In this document: in pieces, positions 42,356 to 57,923 of the stretch
Layout: each line of letters begins with the position of its first letter
How positions within the stretch are numbered: the stretch's first letter is position 1
NCBI GenBank assembly: GCA_009746045.1
Contig: RPFO01000082.1
Span: 3,858,042 to 3,922,041, forward strand
Direction of reading: 5' to 3'
Length of the DNA stretch: 64,000 bases
Source of the DNA: Mesostigma viride
Taxonomy: Eukaryota; Streptophyta; Mesostigmatophyceae; Mesostigmatales; Mesostigmataceae
The notes under the pieces: model-generated
Database searches by the model: none
What the model saw: the letters and a program-made list of their open reading frames with translations, nothing else
Told to the model about the DNA's origin: nothing
Made by a program: the position numbers and the translations under genes

Positions 42356-43620
42356 GAATGGGGGTGCTGGCATGCATAAATACCTAAGGGGGGTGCTGGC
42401 ATGCATAAATACCTAGGGGGGTCGCTTGCATGCATAAATACCTAGGGGGGTGCAGGCATGCATAAATACCTAGGGGGGGTGCTGGCATGCATAAATACCG
42501 AGGGGGGGGGCTGGCATGCATAAATACCTAGGGGGGGTCGCTTGCATGCATAAATACCGAGGGGGGTGCTGGCATGCATAAATACCTAGGGGGGTGCTGG
42601 CATGCATAAATACCTAGGGGGGGTGCTGGCATGCATAAATACCTAGGGGGGGTGCTGGCATGCATAAATACCTAGGGGGGGGGCTGCCATTCGTACCTTT
42701 TTTTCTTTTTTTATTTTTAAGCCGGCCTGGGGCAGCGGCGGCGGTGGACGAAAACTGATAGCGTTCCCGTTTGTGCATCCCGTGACCACCGGCCACCAAA
42801 CGGAGGCACGACACCAAGGCAGATCAAGCACCAAAGGAAGCTGAGCAAGGACGTTGACGTTATTAACCAAGAATGGGGGTGCTGGCATGCATAAATACCT
42901 ACTAGGGGGGGTGCTGGCATGCATAAATACATGTGGGGGTGCTGGCATGCATAAATACCTAGGGGGGTGCTGGCATGCATAAATACCTAGGGGGGTGCTG
43001 GCATGCATAAATACGTCGGGTGGGGTGCTGGCATGCATAAATACCTAGGGGGGTGCTGGCATGCATAAATACCTAGGGGGGGTGCTGGCATGCATAAATA
43101 CCGAGGGGGGGGGCTGGCATGCATAAATACCTAGGGGGGGGCTGGCATGCATAAATACGTCGGGGGGGTCGCTGGCATGCATAAATACCTAGGGGGGGTG
43201 CTGGCATGCATAAATACCTAGGGGGGGTGCTGGCATGCATAAATACCTAGGGGGGGGGCTGGCATGCATAAATACCTAGGGGGGGTGCTGGCATGCATAA
43301 ATACCTAGGGGGGTGCTGGCATGCATAAATACCTAGGGGGGGGGCTGGCATGCATAAATACCGAGGGGGGGTGCTGGCATGCATAAATACGTCGGGTGGG
43401 GTGCTGGCATGCATAAATACCTAGGGGGGGTGCTGGCATGCATAAATACCTAGGGGGGGGGGCTGGCATGCATAAATACCGAGGGGGGGGTGCTGGCATG
43501 CATAAATACCGAGGGGGGGGTGCTGGCATGCATAAATACCTAGGGGGGGTGCAGGCATGCATAAATACCGAGGGGGGGGTGCTGGCATGCATAAATACCT
43601 AGGGGGGGTGCTGGCATGCC

Positions 43621-46600
43621 TAAACCCCATGACACCCATCCATGCATGCCAGCACCCCATGACACCCATCCATGCATGCCAGCACCCCATGACACCCATC
43701 CACGCATGCCAGCACCCCATGACACCCATCCATGCATGCCAGCACCCCATGACACCCATCCACGCATGCCAGCACCCCATGACACCCATCCATGCATGCC
43801 AGCACCCCATGACACCCATCCATGCATGCCAGCACCCCACTACACCCATCCACGCATGCCAGCACCCCACTTCACCCATCCATGCATGCCAGCACCCCAC
43901 TACACCCATCCACGCATGCCAGCACCCCACTTCACCCATCCATGCATGCCAGCACCCACTACACCCATCCACGCATGCCAGCACCCCATGACACCCATCC
44001 ATGCATGCCAGCGCCCCATTACACCCATCCATGCATGCCAGCACCCCACTACACCCATCCATGCATGCCAGCACCCCATGACACCCATCCATGCATGCCA
44101 GCACCCCATGACACCCATCCATGCATGCCAGCACCCCATCACACCCATCCATGCATGCCAGCACCCCATGACACCCATCCACGCATGCCAGCACCCCACT
44201 ACACCCATCCATGCATGCCAGCACCCCATGACACCCATCCACGCATGCCAGCACCCCACTTCACCCATCCATGCATGCCAGCACCCACTACACCCATCCA
44301 CGCATGCCAGCACCCCATGACACCCATCCATGCATGCCAGCGCCCCATTACACCCATCCATGCATGCCAGCACCCCACTACACCCATCCATGCATGCCAG
44401 CACCCCATGACACCCATCCATGCATGCCAGCACCCCATGACACCCATCCATGCATGCCAGCACCCCATCACACCCATCCATGCATGCCAGCACCCCATGA
44501 CACCCATCCATGCATGCCAGCACCCCACTACACCCATCCATGCATGCCAGCACCCCATGACACCCATCCATGCATGCCAGCACCCCATGACACCCATCCA
44601 TGCATGCCAGCACCCCATCACACCCATCCATGCATGCCAGCACCCCACTACACCCATCCATGCATGCCAGCACCCCATCACCCATCCATGCATGCCAGCA
44701 CCCCACTACACCCATCCATGCATGCCAGCACCCCACTCACCCATCCATGCATGCCAGCACCCACTACACCCATCCACGCATGCCAGCACCCCATGACACC
44801 CATCCATGCATGCCAGCCCCATACACCCATCCATGCATGCCAGCACCCCACTACACCCATCCATGCATGCCAGCACCCCATGACACCCATCCATGCATGC
44901 CAGCACCCCATGACACCCATCCATGCATGCCAGCACCCCATCACACCCATCCATGCATGCCAGCACCCCATGACACCCATCCATGCATGCCAGCACCCCA
45001 CTACACCCATCCATGCATGCCAGCACCCCATGACACCCATCCATGCATGCCAGCACCCCACTTCACCCATCCATGCATGCCAGCACCCCACTACACCCAT
45101 CCATGCATGCCAGCACCCCATGACACCCATCCATGCATGCCAGCACCCCATACACCCATCCATGCATGCCAGCACCCCATGACACCCATCCACGCATGCC
45201 AGCACCCCATGACACCCATCCATGCATGCCAGCACCCCATGACACCCATCCACGCATGCCAGCACCCCATGACACCCATCCATGCATGCCAGCACCCCAT
45301 GACACCCATCCATGCATGCCAGCACCCCACTACACCCATCCATGCATGCCAGCACCCCACTTCACCCATCCATGCATGCCAGCACCCCACTACACCCATC
45401 CATGCATGCCAGCACCCCACTTCACCCATCCATGCATGCCAGCACCCACTACACCCATCCACGCATGCCAGCACCCCATGACACCCATCCATGCATGCCA
45501 GCGCCCCATACACCCATCCATGCATGCCAGCACCCCACTACACCCATCCATGCATGCCAGCACCCCATGACACCCATCCATGCATGCCAGCACCCCATGA
45601 CACCCATCCATGCATGCCAGCACCCCATCACACCCATCCATGCATGCCAGCACCCCATGACACCCATCCACGCATGCCAGCACCCCACTACACCCATCCA
45701 TGCATGCCAGCACCCCATGACACCCATCCACGCATGCCAGCACCCCACTTCACCCATCCATGCATGCCAGCACCCACTACACCCATCCACGCATGCCAGC
45801 ACCCCATGACACCCATCCATGCATGCCAGCGCCCCATACACCCATCCATGCATGCCAGCACCCCACTACACCCATCCATGCATGCCAGCACCCCATGACA
45901 CCCATCCATGCATGCCAGCACCCCATGACACCCATCCATGCATGCCAGCACCCCATCACACCCATCCATGCATGCCAGCACCCCATGACACCCATCCACG
46001 CATGCCAGCACCCCACTACACCCATCCATGCATGCCAGCACCCCATGACACCCATCCATGCATGCCAGCACCCCATGACACCCATCCATGCATGCCAGCA
46101 CCCCATCACACCCATCCATGCATGCCAGCACCCCACTACACCCATCCATGCATGCCAGCACCCCATGACACCCATCCACGCATGCCAGCACCCCACTACA
46201 CCCATCCATGCATGCCAGCACCCCATGACACCCATCCATGCATGCCAGCACCCCATGACACCCATCCATGCATGCCAGCACCCCATCACACCCATCCATG
46301 CATGCCAGCACCCCACTACACCCATCCATGCATGCCAGCACCCCATGACACCCATCCATGCATGCCAGCACCCCATCACACCCATCCATGCATGCCAGCA
46401 CCCCACTACACCCATCCATGCATGCCAGCACCCCATGACACCCATCCACGCATGCCAGCACCCCACTACACCCATCCATGCATGCCAGCACCCCATGACA
46501 CCCATCCATGCATGCCAGCACCCCATGACACCCATCCATGCATGCCAGCACCCCATGACACCCATCCATGCATGCCAGCACCCCATCACACCCATCCATG

Positions 46601-49600
46601 CATGCCAGCACCCCACTACACCCATCCATGCATGCCAGCACCCCATGACACCCATCCACGCATGCCAGCACCCCACTACACCCATCCATGCATGCCAGCA
46701 CCCCATGACACCCATCCATGCATGCAGCACCCCATGACACCCATCCATGCATGCCAGCACCCCATCACACCCATCCATGCATGCCAGCACCCCATGACAC
46801 CCATCCATGCATGCCAGCACCCCATGACACCCATCCATGCATGCCAGCACCCCATCACACCCATCCATGCATGCCAGCACCCCACTACACCCACCCATGC
46901 ATGCCAGCACCCCATGACACCCATCCACGCATGCCAGCACCCCACTACACCCATCCATGCATGCCAGCACCCCATGACACCCATCCATGCATGCCAGCAC
47001 CCCATGACACCCATCCATGCATGCCAGCACCCCATGACACCCATCCATGCATGCCAGCACCCCATCACACCCATCCATGCATGCCAGCACCCCATGACAC
47101 CCATCCACGCATGCCAGCACCCCACTACACCCATCCATGCATGCCAGCACCCCATGACACCCATCCATGCATGCCAGCACCCCATCACACCCATCCATGC
47201 ATGCCAGCACCCCATGACACCCATCCACGCATGCCAGCACCCCACTACACCCATCCATGCATGCCAGCACCCCATGACTGTCACCCATCCATGCATGCAA
47301 GCACCCCACTACACCCATCCATGCCAATAATGCATTGATTCCAACAAATGAATAAGTGGGGCTGCCATTCGTACCTTTTTTTCTTTTTTTCTTGGAAACA
47401 GGGGGCCGGCCTGGGGCAGCGGCGGCGGGGGACGAAAACTGATAGCGTTCCCGTTTGTGCATCCCGTGACCACCGGCCACCAAACGGAGGCACGACACCA
47501 AGGCAGATCAAGCACCAAAGGAAGCAGCAAGGACGTTGACGTTATTAACCATCCATGCATGCCAGCACCCCATGACACCCATCCATGCATGCCAGCACCC
47601 CATGACACCCATCCATGCATGCCAGCACCCCATGACACCCATCCACGCTTGCCAGCACCCCACTACACCCACCCATGCATGCCAGCACCCCATCACACCC
47701 ATCCATGCATGCCAGCACCCCATGACACCCATCCACGCATGCCAGCACCCCACTACACCCATCCATGCATGCCAGCACCCCATGACACCCATCCATGCAT
47801 GCCAGCACCCCATGACACCCATCCATGCATGCCAGCACCCCATGACACCCATCCATGCATGCCAGCACCCCATCACACCCATCCATGCATGCCAGCACCC
47901 CATGACACCCATCCATGCATGCCAGCACCCCACTACACCCATCCACGCATGCCAGCACCCCACTTCACCCATCCATGCATGCCAGCACCCACTACACCCA
48001 TCCACGCATGCCAGCACCCCATGACACCCATCCATGCATGCCAGCGCCCCATTACACCCATCCATGCATGCCAGCACCCCACTACACCCATCCATGCATG
48101 CCAGCACCCCATGACACCCATCCATGCATGCCAGCACCCCATGACACCCATCCATGCATGCCAGCACCCCATCACACCCATCCATGCATGCCAGCACCCC
48201 ATGACACCCATCCACGCATGCCAGCACCCCACTACACCCATCCATGCATGCCAGCACCCCATGACACCCATCCACGCATGCCAGCACCCCACTTCACCCA
48301 TCCATGCATGCCAGCACCCACTACACCCATCCACGCATGCCAGCACCCCATGACACCCATCCATGCATGCCAGCGCCCCATTACACCCATCCATGCATGC
48401 CAGCACCCCACTACACCCATCCATGCATGCCAGCACCCCATGACACCCATCCATGCATGCCAGCACCCCATGACACCCATCCATGCATGCCAGCACCCCA
48501 TCACACCCATCCATGCATGCCAGCACCCCATGACACCCATCCACGCATGCCAGCACCCCACTACACCCATCCATGCATGCCAGCACCCCATGACACCCAT
48601 CCATGCATGCCAGCACCCCATGACACCCATCCATGCATGCCAGCACCCCATCACACCCATCCATGCATGCCAGCACCCCACTACACCCATCCACGCATGC
48701 CAGCACCCCACTTCACCCATCCATGCATGCCAGCACCCCACTACACCCATCCACGCATGCCAGCACCCCACTTCACCCATCCATGCATGCCAGCACCCAC
48801 TACACCCATCCACGCATGCCAGCACCCCATGACACCCATCCATGCATGCCAGCGCCCCATTACACCCATCCATGCATGCCAGCACCCCACTACACCCATC
48901 CATGCATGCCAGCACCCCATGACACCCATCCATGCATGCCAGCACCCCATGACACCCATCCATGCATGCCAGCACCCCATCACACCCATCCATGCATGCC
49001 AGCACCCCATGACACCCATCCACGCATGCCAGCACCCCACTACACCCATCCATGCATGCCAGCACCCCATGACACCCATCCACGCATGCCAGCACCCCAC
49101 TTCACCCATCCATGCATGCCAGCACCCACTACACCCATCCACGCATGCCAGCACCCCATGACACCCATCCATGCATGCCAGCGCCCCATTACACCCATCC
49201 ATGCATGCCAGCACCCCATGACACCCATCCACGCATGCCAGCACCCCATGACACCCATCCATGCATGCCAGCACCCCATGACACCCATCCACGCATGCCA
49301 GCACCCCATGACACCCATCCATGCATGCCAGCACCCCATGACACCCATCCATGCATGCCAGCACCCCACTACACCCATCCACGCATGCCAGCACCCCACT
49401 TCACCCATCCATGCATGCCAGCACCCCACTACACCCATCCACGCATGCCAGCACCCCACTTCACCCATCCATGCATGCCAGCACCCACTACACCCATCCA
49501 CGCATGCCAGCACCCCATGACACCCATCCATGCATGCCAGCGCCCCATTACACCCATCCATGCATGCCAGCACCCCACTACACCCATCCATGCATGCCAG

Positions 49601-52600
49601 CACCCCATGACACCCATCCATGCATGCCAGCACCCCATGACACCCATCCATGCATGCCAGCACCCCATCACACCCATCCATGCATGCCAGCACCCCATGA
49701 CACCCATCCACGCATGCCAGCACCCCACTACACCCATCCATGCATGCCAGCACCCCATGACACCCATCCACGCATGCCAGCACCCCACTTCACCCATCCA
49801 TGCATGCCAGCACCCACTACACCCATCCACGCATGCCAGCACCCCATGACACCCATCCATGCATGCCAGCGCCCCATTACACCCATCCATGCATGCCAGC
49901 ACCCCACTACACCCATCCATGCATGCCAGCACCCCATGACACCCATCCATGCATGCCAGCACCCCATGACACCCATCCATGCATGCCAGCACCCCATCAC
50001 ACCCATCCATGCATGCCAGCACCCCATGACACCCATCCACGCATGCCAGCACCCCACTACACCCATCCATGCATGCCAGCACCCCATGACACCCATCCAT
50101 GCATGCCAGCACCCCATGACACCCATCCATGCATGCCAGCACCCCATCACACCCATCCATGCATGCCAGCACCCCACTACACCCATCCATGCATGCCAGC
50201 ACCCCATGACACCCATCCACGCATGCCAGCACCCCACTACACCCATCCATGCATGCCAGCACCCCATGACACCCATCCATGCATGCCAGCACCCCATGAC
50301 ACCCATCCATGCATGCATGCCAGCACCCCATCACACCCATCCATGCATGCCAGCACCCCACTACACCCATCCATGCATGCCAGCACCCCATGACACCCAT
50401 CCATGCATGCCAGCACCCCATCACACCCATCCATGCATGCCAGCACCCCACTACACCCACCCATGCATGCCAGCACCCCATGACACCCATCCACGCATGC
50501 CAGCACCCCACTACACCCATCCATGCATGCCAGCACCCCATGACACCCATCCATGCATGCCAGCACCCCATGACACCCATCCATGCATGCCAGCACCCCA
50601 TGACACCCATCCATGCATGCCAGCACCCCATCACACCCATCCATGCATGCCAGCACCCCACTACACCCATCCATGCATGCCAGCACCCCATGACACCCAT
50701 CCACGCATGCCAGCACCCCACTACACCCATCCATGCATGCCAGCACCCCATGACACCCATCCATGCATGCCAGCACCCCATGACACCCATCCATGCATGC
50801 CAGCACCCCATCACACCCATCCATGCATGCCAGCACCCCACTACACCCATCCATGCATGCCAGCACCCCATGACACCCATCCATGCATGCCAGCACCCCA
50901 TCACACCCATCCATGCATGCCAGCACCCCACTACACCCACCCATGCATGCCAGCACCCCATGACACCCATCCACGCATGCCAGCACCCCACTACACCCAT
51001 CCATGCATGCCAGCACCCCATGACACCCATCCATGCATGCCAGCACCCCATGACACCCATCCATGCATGCCAGCACCCCATGACACCCATCCATGCATGC
51101 CAGCACCCCATCACACCCATCCATGCATGCCAGCACCCCATGACACCCATCCACGCATGCCAGCACCCCACTACACCCATCCATGCATGCCAGCACCCCA
51201 TGACACCCATCCATGCATGCCAGCACCCCATCACACCCATCCATGCATGCCAGCACCCCATGACACCCATCCACGCATGCCAGCACCCCACTACACCCAT
51301 CCATGCATGCCAGCACCCCATGACTGTCACCCATCCATGCATGCAAGCACCCCACTACACCCATCCATGCCAATAATGCATTGATTCCAACAAATGAATA
51401 AGTGGGGCTGCCATTCGTACCTTTTTTTCTTTTTTTCTTGGAAACAGGGGGCCGGCCTGGGGCAGCGGCGGCGGGGGACGAAAACTGATAGCGTTCCCGT
51501 TTGTGCATCCCGTGACCACCGGCCACCAAACGGAGGCACGACACCAAGGCAGATCAAGCACCAAAGGAAGCAGCAAGGACGTTGACGTTATTAACCATCC
51601 ATGCATGCCAGCACCCCATGACACCCATCCATGCATGCCAGCACCCCATGACACCCATCCATGCATGCCAGCACCCCATGACACCCATCCACGCTTGCCA
51701 GCACCCCACTACACCCACCCATGCATGCCAGCACCCCATCACACCCATCCATGCATGCCAGCACCCCATGACACCCATCCACGCATGCCAGCACCCCACT
51801 ACACCCATCCATGCATGCCAGCACCCCATGACACCCATCCATGCATGCCAGCACCCCATGACACCCATCCATGCATGCCAGCACCCCATGACACCCATCC
51901 ATGCATGCCAGCACCCCATCACACCCATCCATGCATGCCAGCACCCCATGACACCCATCCATGCATGCCAGCACCCCATGACACCCATCCATGCATGCCA
52001 GCACCCCATGACACCCATCCACGCTTGCCAGCACCCCACTACACCCACCCATGCATGCCAGCACCCCATCACACCCATCCATGCATGCCAGCACCCCATG
52101 ACACCCATCCACGCATGCCAGCACCCCACTACACCCATCCATGCATGCCAGCACCCCATGACACCCATCCATGCATGCCAGCACCCCATGACACCCATCC
52201 ATGCATGCCAGCACCCCATGACACCCATCCATGCATGCCAGCACCCCACTACACCCATCCACGCATGCCAGCACCCCACTTCACCCATCCATGCATGCCA
52301 GCACCCCACTACACCCATCCACGCATGCCAGCACCCCACTTCACCCATCCATGCATGCCAGCACCCACTACACCCATCCACGCATGCCAGCACCCCATGA
52401 CACCCATCCATGCATGCCAGCGCCCCATTACACCCATCCATGCATGCCAGCACCCCATGACACCCATCCACGCTTGCCAGCACCCCACTACACCCACCCA
52501 TGCATGCCAGCACCCCATCACACCCATCCATGCATGCCAGCACCCCATGACACCCATCCACGCATGCCAGCGCCCCATTACACCCATCCATGCATGCCAG

Positions 52601-55600
52601 CACCCCACTACACCCATCCATGCATGCCAGCACCCCATGACACCCATCCATGCATGCCAGCACCCCATCACACCCATCCATGCATGCCAGCACCCCATGA
52701 CACCCATCCATGCATGCCAGCACCCCATGACACCCATCCACGCTTGCCAGCACCCCACTACACCCACCCATGCATGCCAGCACCCCATCACACCCATCCA
52801 TGCATGCCAGCACCCCATGACACCCATCCACGCATGCCAGCACCCCACTACACCCATCCATGCATGCCAGCACCCCATGACACCCATCCATGCATGCCAG
52901 CACCCCATGACACCCATCCATGCATGCCAGCACCCCATGACACCCATCCATGCATGCCAGCACCCCATCACACCCATCCATGCATGCCAGCACCCCATGA
53001 CACCCATCCATGCATGCCAGCACCCCATGACACCCATCCATGCATGCCAGCACCCCATCACACCCATCCATGCATGCCAGCACCCCACTACACCCATCCA
53101 TGCATGCCAGCACCCCATGACACCCATCCACGCATGCCAGCACCCCACTACACCCATCCATGCATGCCAGCACCCCATCACACCCATCCATGCATGCCAG
53201 CACCCCATGACACCCATCCATGCATGCCAGCACCCCATGACACCCATCCACGCTTGCCAGCACCCCACTACACCCACCCATGCATGCCAGCACCCCATCA
53301 CACCCATCCATGCATGCCAGCACCCCATGACACCCATCCATGCATGCCAGCGCCCCATTACACCCATCCATGCATGCCAGCACCCCACTACACCCATCCA
53401 TGCATGCCAGCACCCCATGACACCCATCCATGCATGCCAGCACCCCATCACACCCATCCATGCATGCCAGCACCCCATGACACCCATCCACGCATGCCAG
53501 CACCCCACTACACCCATCCATGCATGCCAGCACCCCATGACACCCATCCACGCATGCCAGCACCCCACTTCACCCATCCATGCATGCCAGCACCCACTAC
53601 ACCCATCCACGCATGCCAGCACCCCATGACACCCATCCATGCATGCCAGCGCCCCATTACACCCATCCATGCATGCCAGCACCCCACTACACCCATCCAT
53701 GCATGCCAGCACCCCATGACACCCATCCATGCATGCCAGCACCCCACTACACCCATCCATGCATGCCAGCACCCCATGACTCCCATCCATGCATGCCAGC
53801 ACCCCATGACACCCATCCATGCATGCCAGCACCCCATGACACCCATCCACGCATGCCAGCACCCCACTACACCCATCCATGCATGCCAGCACCCCATGAC
53901 ACCCATCCATGCATGCAAGCACCCCACTACACCCATCCATGCCAATAATGCATTGATTCCAACAAATGAATAAGTGGGGCTGCCATTCGTACCTTTTTTT
54001 CTTTTTTTCTTGGAAACAGGGGGCCGGCCTGGGGCAGCGGCGGCGGGGGGACGAAAACTGATAGCGTTCCCGTTTGTGCATCCCGTGACCACCGGCCACC
54101 AAACGGAGGCACGACACCAAGGCAGATCAAGCACCAAAGGAAGCAGCAAGGACGTTGACGTTATTAACCATCCATGCATGCCAGCACCCCATGACACCCA
54201 TCCACGCATGCCAGCACCCCACTACACCCATCCACGCATGCCAGCACCCCACTTCACCCATCCATGCATGCCAGCACCCCATCACACCCATCCATGCATG
54301 CCAGCACCCCATCACACCCATCCATGCATGCCAGCACCCCATGACACCCATCCACGCTTGCCAGCACCCCACTACACCCACCCATGCATGCCAGCACCCC
54401 ATCACACCCATCCATGCATGCCAGCACCCCATGACACCCATCCATGCATGCCAGCACCCCATCACACCCATCCATGCATGCCAGCACCCCATGACACCCA
54501 TCCACGCATGCCAGCACCCCACTACACCCATCCATGCATGCCAGCACCCCATGACACCCATCCACGCATGCCAGCACCCCACTTCACCCATCCATGCATG
54601 CCAGCACCCACTACACCCATCCACGCATGCCAGCACCCCATGACACCCATCCATGCATGCCAGCGCCCCATTACACCCATCCATGCATGCCAGCACCCCA
54701 CTACACCCATCCATGCATGCCAGCACCCCATGACACCCATCCATGCATGCCAGCACCCCACTACACCCATCCATGCATGCCAGCACCCCATGACTCCCAT
54801 CCATGCATGCCAGCACCCCATGACACCCATCCATGCATGCCAGCACCCCATGACACCCATCCACGCATGCCAGCACCCCACTACACCCATCCATGCATGC
54901 CAGCACCCCATGACACCCATCCATGCATGCAAGCACCCCACTACACCCATCCATGCCAATAATGCATTGATTCCAACAAATGAATAAGTGGGGCTGCCAT
55001 TCGTACCTTTTTTTCTTTTTTTCTTGGAAACAGGGGGCCGGCCTGGGGCAGCGGCGGCGGGGGACGAAAACTGATAGCGTTCCCGTTTGTGCATCCCGTG
55101 ACCACCGGCCACCAAACGGAGGCACGACACCAAGGCAGATCAAGCACCAAAGGAAGCAGCAAGGACGTTGACGTTATTAACCATCCATGCATGCCAGCAC
55201 CCCATGACACCCATCCACGCATGCCAGCACCCCACTACACCCATCCACGCATGCCAGCACCCCACTTCACCCATCCATGCATGCCAGCACCCCATCACAC
55301 CCATCCATGCATGCCAGCACCCCATCACACCCATCCATGCATGCCAGCACCCCATGACACCCATCCACGCTTGCCAGCACCCCACTACACCCACCCATGC
55401 ATGCCAGCACCCCATCACACCCATCCATGCATGCCAGCACCCCATGACACCCATCCACGCATGCCAGCACCCCACTACACCCATCCACGCATGCCAGCAC
55501 CCCATGACACCCATCCATGCATGCCAGCACCCCACTACACCCATCCACGCATGCCAGCACCCCACTTCACCCATCCATGCATGCCAGCACCCCACTACAC

Positions 55601-56633
55601 CCATCCACGCATGCCAGCACCCCATGACACCCATCCATGCATGCCAGCGCCCCATGACACCCATCCATGCATGCCAGCGCCCCATTACACCCATCCATGC
55701 ATGCCAGCACCCCACTACACCCATCCATGCATGCCAGCACCCCATGACACCCATCCATGCATGCCAGCACCCCATCACACCCATCCATGCATGCCAGCAC
55801 CCCATGACACCCATCCATGCATGCCAGCACCCCATGACACCCATCCACGCTTGCCAGCACCCCACTACACCCACCCATGCATGCCAGCACCCCATCACAC
55901 CCATCCATGCATGCCAGCACCCCATGACACCCATCCACGCATGCCAGCACCCCACTACACCCATCCATGCATGCCAGCACCCCATGACACCCATCCATGC
56001 ATGCCAGCACCCCATGACACCCATCCATGCATGCCAGCACCCCATGACACCCATCCATGCATGCCAGCACCCCATCACACCCATCCATGCATGCCAGCAC
56101 CCCATGACACCCATCCATGCATGCCAGCACCCCATACACCCATCCATGCATGCCAGCACCCCATGACACCCATCCACGCTTGCCAGCACCCCACTACACC
56201 CACCCATGCATGCCAGCACCCCATCACACCCATCCATGCATGCCAGCACCCCATGACACCCATCCACGCATGCCAGCACCCCACTACACCCATCCATGCA
56301 TGCCAGCACCCCATGACACCCATCCATGCATGCCAGCACCCCATCACACCCATCCATGCATGCCAGCACCCCATGACACCCATCCATGCATGCCAGCACC
56401 CCATGACACCCATCCACGCTTGCCAGCACCCCACTACACCCATCCATGCATGCCAGCACCCCATCACACCCATCCATGCATGCCAGCACCCCATGACACC
56501 CATCCATGCATGCCAGCACCCCATGACACCCATCCACGCTTGCCAGCACCCCACTACACCCATCCATGCATGCCAGCACCCCATGACACCCATCCATGCA
56601 TGCCAGCACCCCATGACACCCATCCATGCATAA
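43621..56633. repeat. 30-bp satellite (CACCCCATGACACCCATCCATGCATGCCAG-type), 13 kb
   Basis: About 425 units. Variation is limited to a few sites: ATGAC/ACTAC/ATCAC/ACTTC after CACCCC, CATGCATGCC versus CACGCATGCC or CACGCTTGCC, and CACCCC versus CGCCCC. The order of variants recurs in blocks, giving higher-order repeats, for example about 4.05 kb between the islands at 47.3 and 51.4 kb, and about 1.0 kb between those at 54.0 and 55.0 kb. Because 30 is a multiple of 3 and units lack stops, all frames give long repetitive peptides, which are not genes. Confidence 0.97.
47340..47548. repeat. Island repeat, long form (copies at 51386, 53959, 54974)
   Basis: About 209 bp. Starts CAACAAATGAATAAGTGGGG, includes CTTTTTTTCTTGGAAACAG and ends GACGTTATTAACC. 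All copies point the same way on the plus strand, whatever the orientation of the surrounding satellite. The first bases resemble unique sequence at 57470-57490 (ACAAATGAACAAGTGGGGCT), so the islands were probably copied from there. Confidence 0.92.
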
Positions 56634-57340
56634 ATACACACGGTGGGGTGCTGGCATGCATAAATACATGTGGTGGGGCGCTGTCATGCATAAATACATG
56701 CGGTGGGGTGCTGGCATGCATAAATACATGTGGTGTGGTGCCGGCATGCATAAATACATGTGCCAGCAAACCTGAGCTGCAAGGGAGCGAGAAAACCAAG
56801 AAAAAAAGCACGCAACACACCACGCGTCGTACCTTTTTATAGATGTTTCTTTTTTTTTATGGGGCCGGCCGGGGGCGGCGGTGGCGGCAAAAATGAAGCT
56901 AGTGACACCGCGCAGATGACGCCGTGAACATGTCGCGTTGTACCGTAGAAGATACGAACAAAAAACAAAACACGAAAAAAGAGAGGCGGACCGCATATGA
57001 CAGGGACGAAAAAAAGTCAGACACACAGCCTGTGTTATCTGGCATGCATAAATACATGTGGTGTGGTGCCGGCATGCATAAATACATGTGCCAGCAAACC
57101 TGAGCTGCAAGGGAGCGAGAAAACCAAGAAAAAAAGCACGCAACACACCACGCGTCGTACCTTTTTATAGATGTTTCTTTTTTTTTATCCTTGTCCTTCG
57201 GGGGCAGCGGCGGCGGGTGGAAGAAAACTGATAGCGTTGTTGTGCATCCCGTGACCACCGGCCACCAAACGGAGGCACGACACCAAGGCAGATCAAGCAC
57301 CAAAGGAAGCAGCAAAACATCAACGTTAGTAACCAAGAAT
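56634..57340. repeat. Satellite edge: variant units and a ~150-bp duplication
   Basis: Five units of ATAAATACATGTGGTGGGG plus TGCTGGCATGC (plus orientation again), then a block (56710-56859) repeated at 57040-57188 containing GCCAGCAAACCTGAGCTGC and ACCACGCGTCGTACC, and finally an island variant at 57185-57337. Confidence 0.85.
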
Positions 57341-57491
57341 GGGAGCCGGGGGAAAGATCATACGGCGCTGCCATGGCAAGAAAACCCAGCAACCCAGCAA
57401 CGCAGCTATGGCGCAACCCAGAAACGAAAACATTTGCGACAGCCTGCTTCAATAATGCTTGGATTCACACAAATGAACAAGTGGGGCTTAC

Positions 57492-57527
57492 CAATCCAAT
57501 CGATGGTCTCGGCTTGCTCGCAAATCC
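57492..57527 (-). CDS. Candidate 36-nt exon
   Basis: A good acceptor (TTTGGTTGCAG) and donor (GTAAGC) enclose 36 nt. One frame reads ICEQAETIDWI. It adjoins the sequence from which the satellite islands appear to derive. No partner exon was found. Confidence 0.3.
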
Positions 57528-57923
57528 CTGCAACCAAACGAGAACCGACAAAAACACTCACACTCCCCCGTCAGCGACCGGCACCACGACACCAAAAAAG
57601 CGACGAAATTATCTGTTTCACACTCCCCCGTCATCGAGCTGCTTGTGGACAACTATCTGTCAAAAGCATCCATGTACATCCACCGCCATTGCTCACCTCT
57701 TTTCACACTCTTCGGCTGCACACAATGGCGTTGCTCAGTCGAATATGGCTGTCGGGTTGCTAATATCGTTGTCACTTTCGGCCGATGTCGCGAATACCCG
57801 CCGTTGATGCTCGGGTGCAAGGTGCATCCACGGTGTCGGTCTTCCAGGAGGGCTGGAAAGCGCCAACGCAGCACCTGCAATTCAAATTCCCTGGTGCTGG
57901 TATGCCGACGCGCAAATGGAATG

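Larger units (their letters stand above)
40827..43620. repeat. 29-bp satellite (ATAAATACCTAGGGGGG-type units), plus orientation
   Basis: About 75 units of ATAAATAC, then CTAGGGGGG or CGAGGGGGG, then TGCTGGCATGC. G-run length varies from 5 to 9 between units. It is interrupted by the second purine block and two islands. It shares 17 bp (GGGGTGCTGGCATGCAT) with the 30-bp satellite that follows in the opposite orientation. Confidence 0.95.

Noticed and set aside
40363-42817. Pro/Ser/Phe-rich frames on the minus strand
   Set aside because: Complement of GGGAAGGA purine tracts and 29-bp satellite.
43621-56633. CRISPR-like array (regular ~30-bp repeats)
   Set aside because: No unique spacers: the whole unit repeats. 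The context is eukaryotic and there are no cas genes.
43421-57146. Long frames of MPAPHDTHPC- or WHAWMGVMGC-type peptides
   Set aside because: 30-bp satellite read in each frame. No start context, codon bias or unique sequence.
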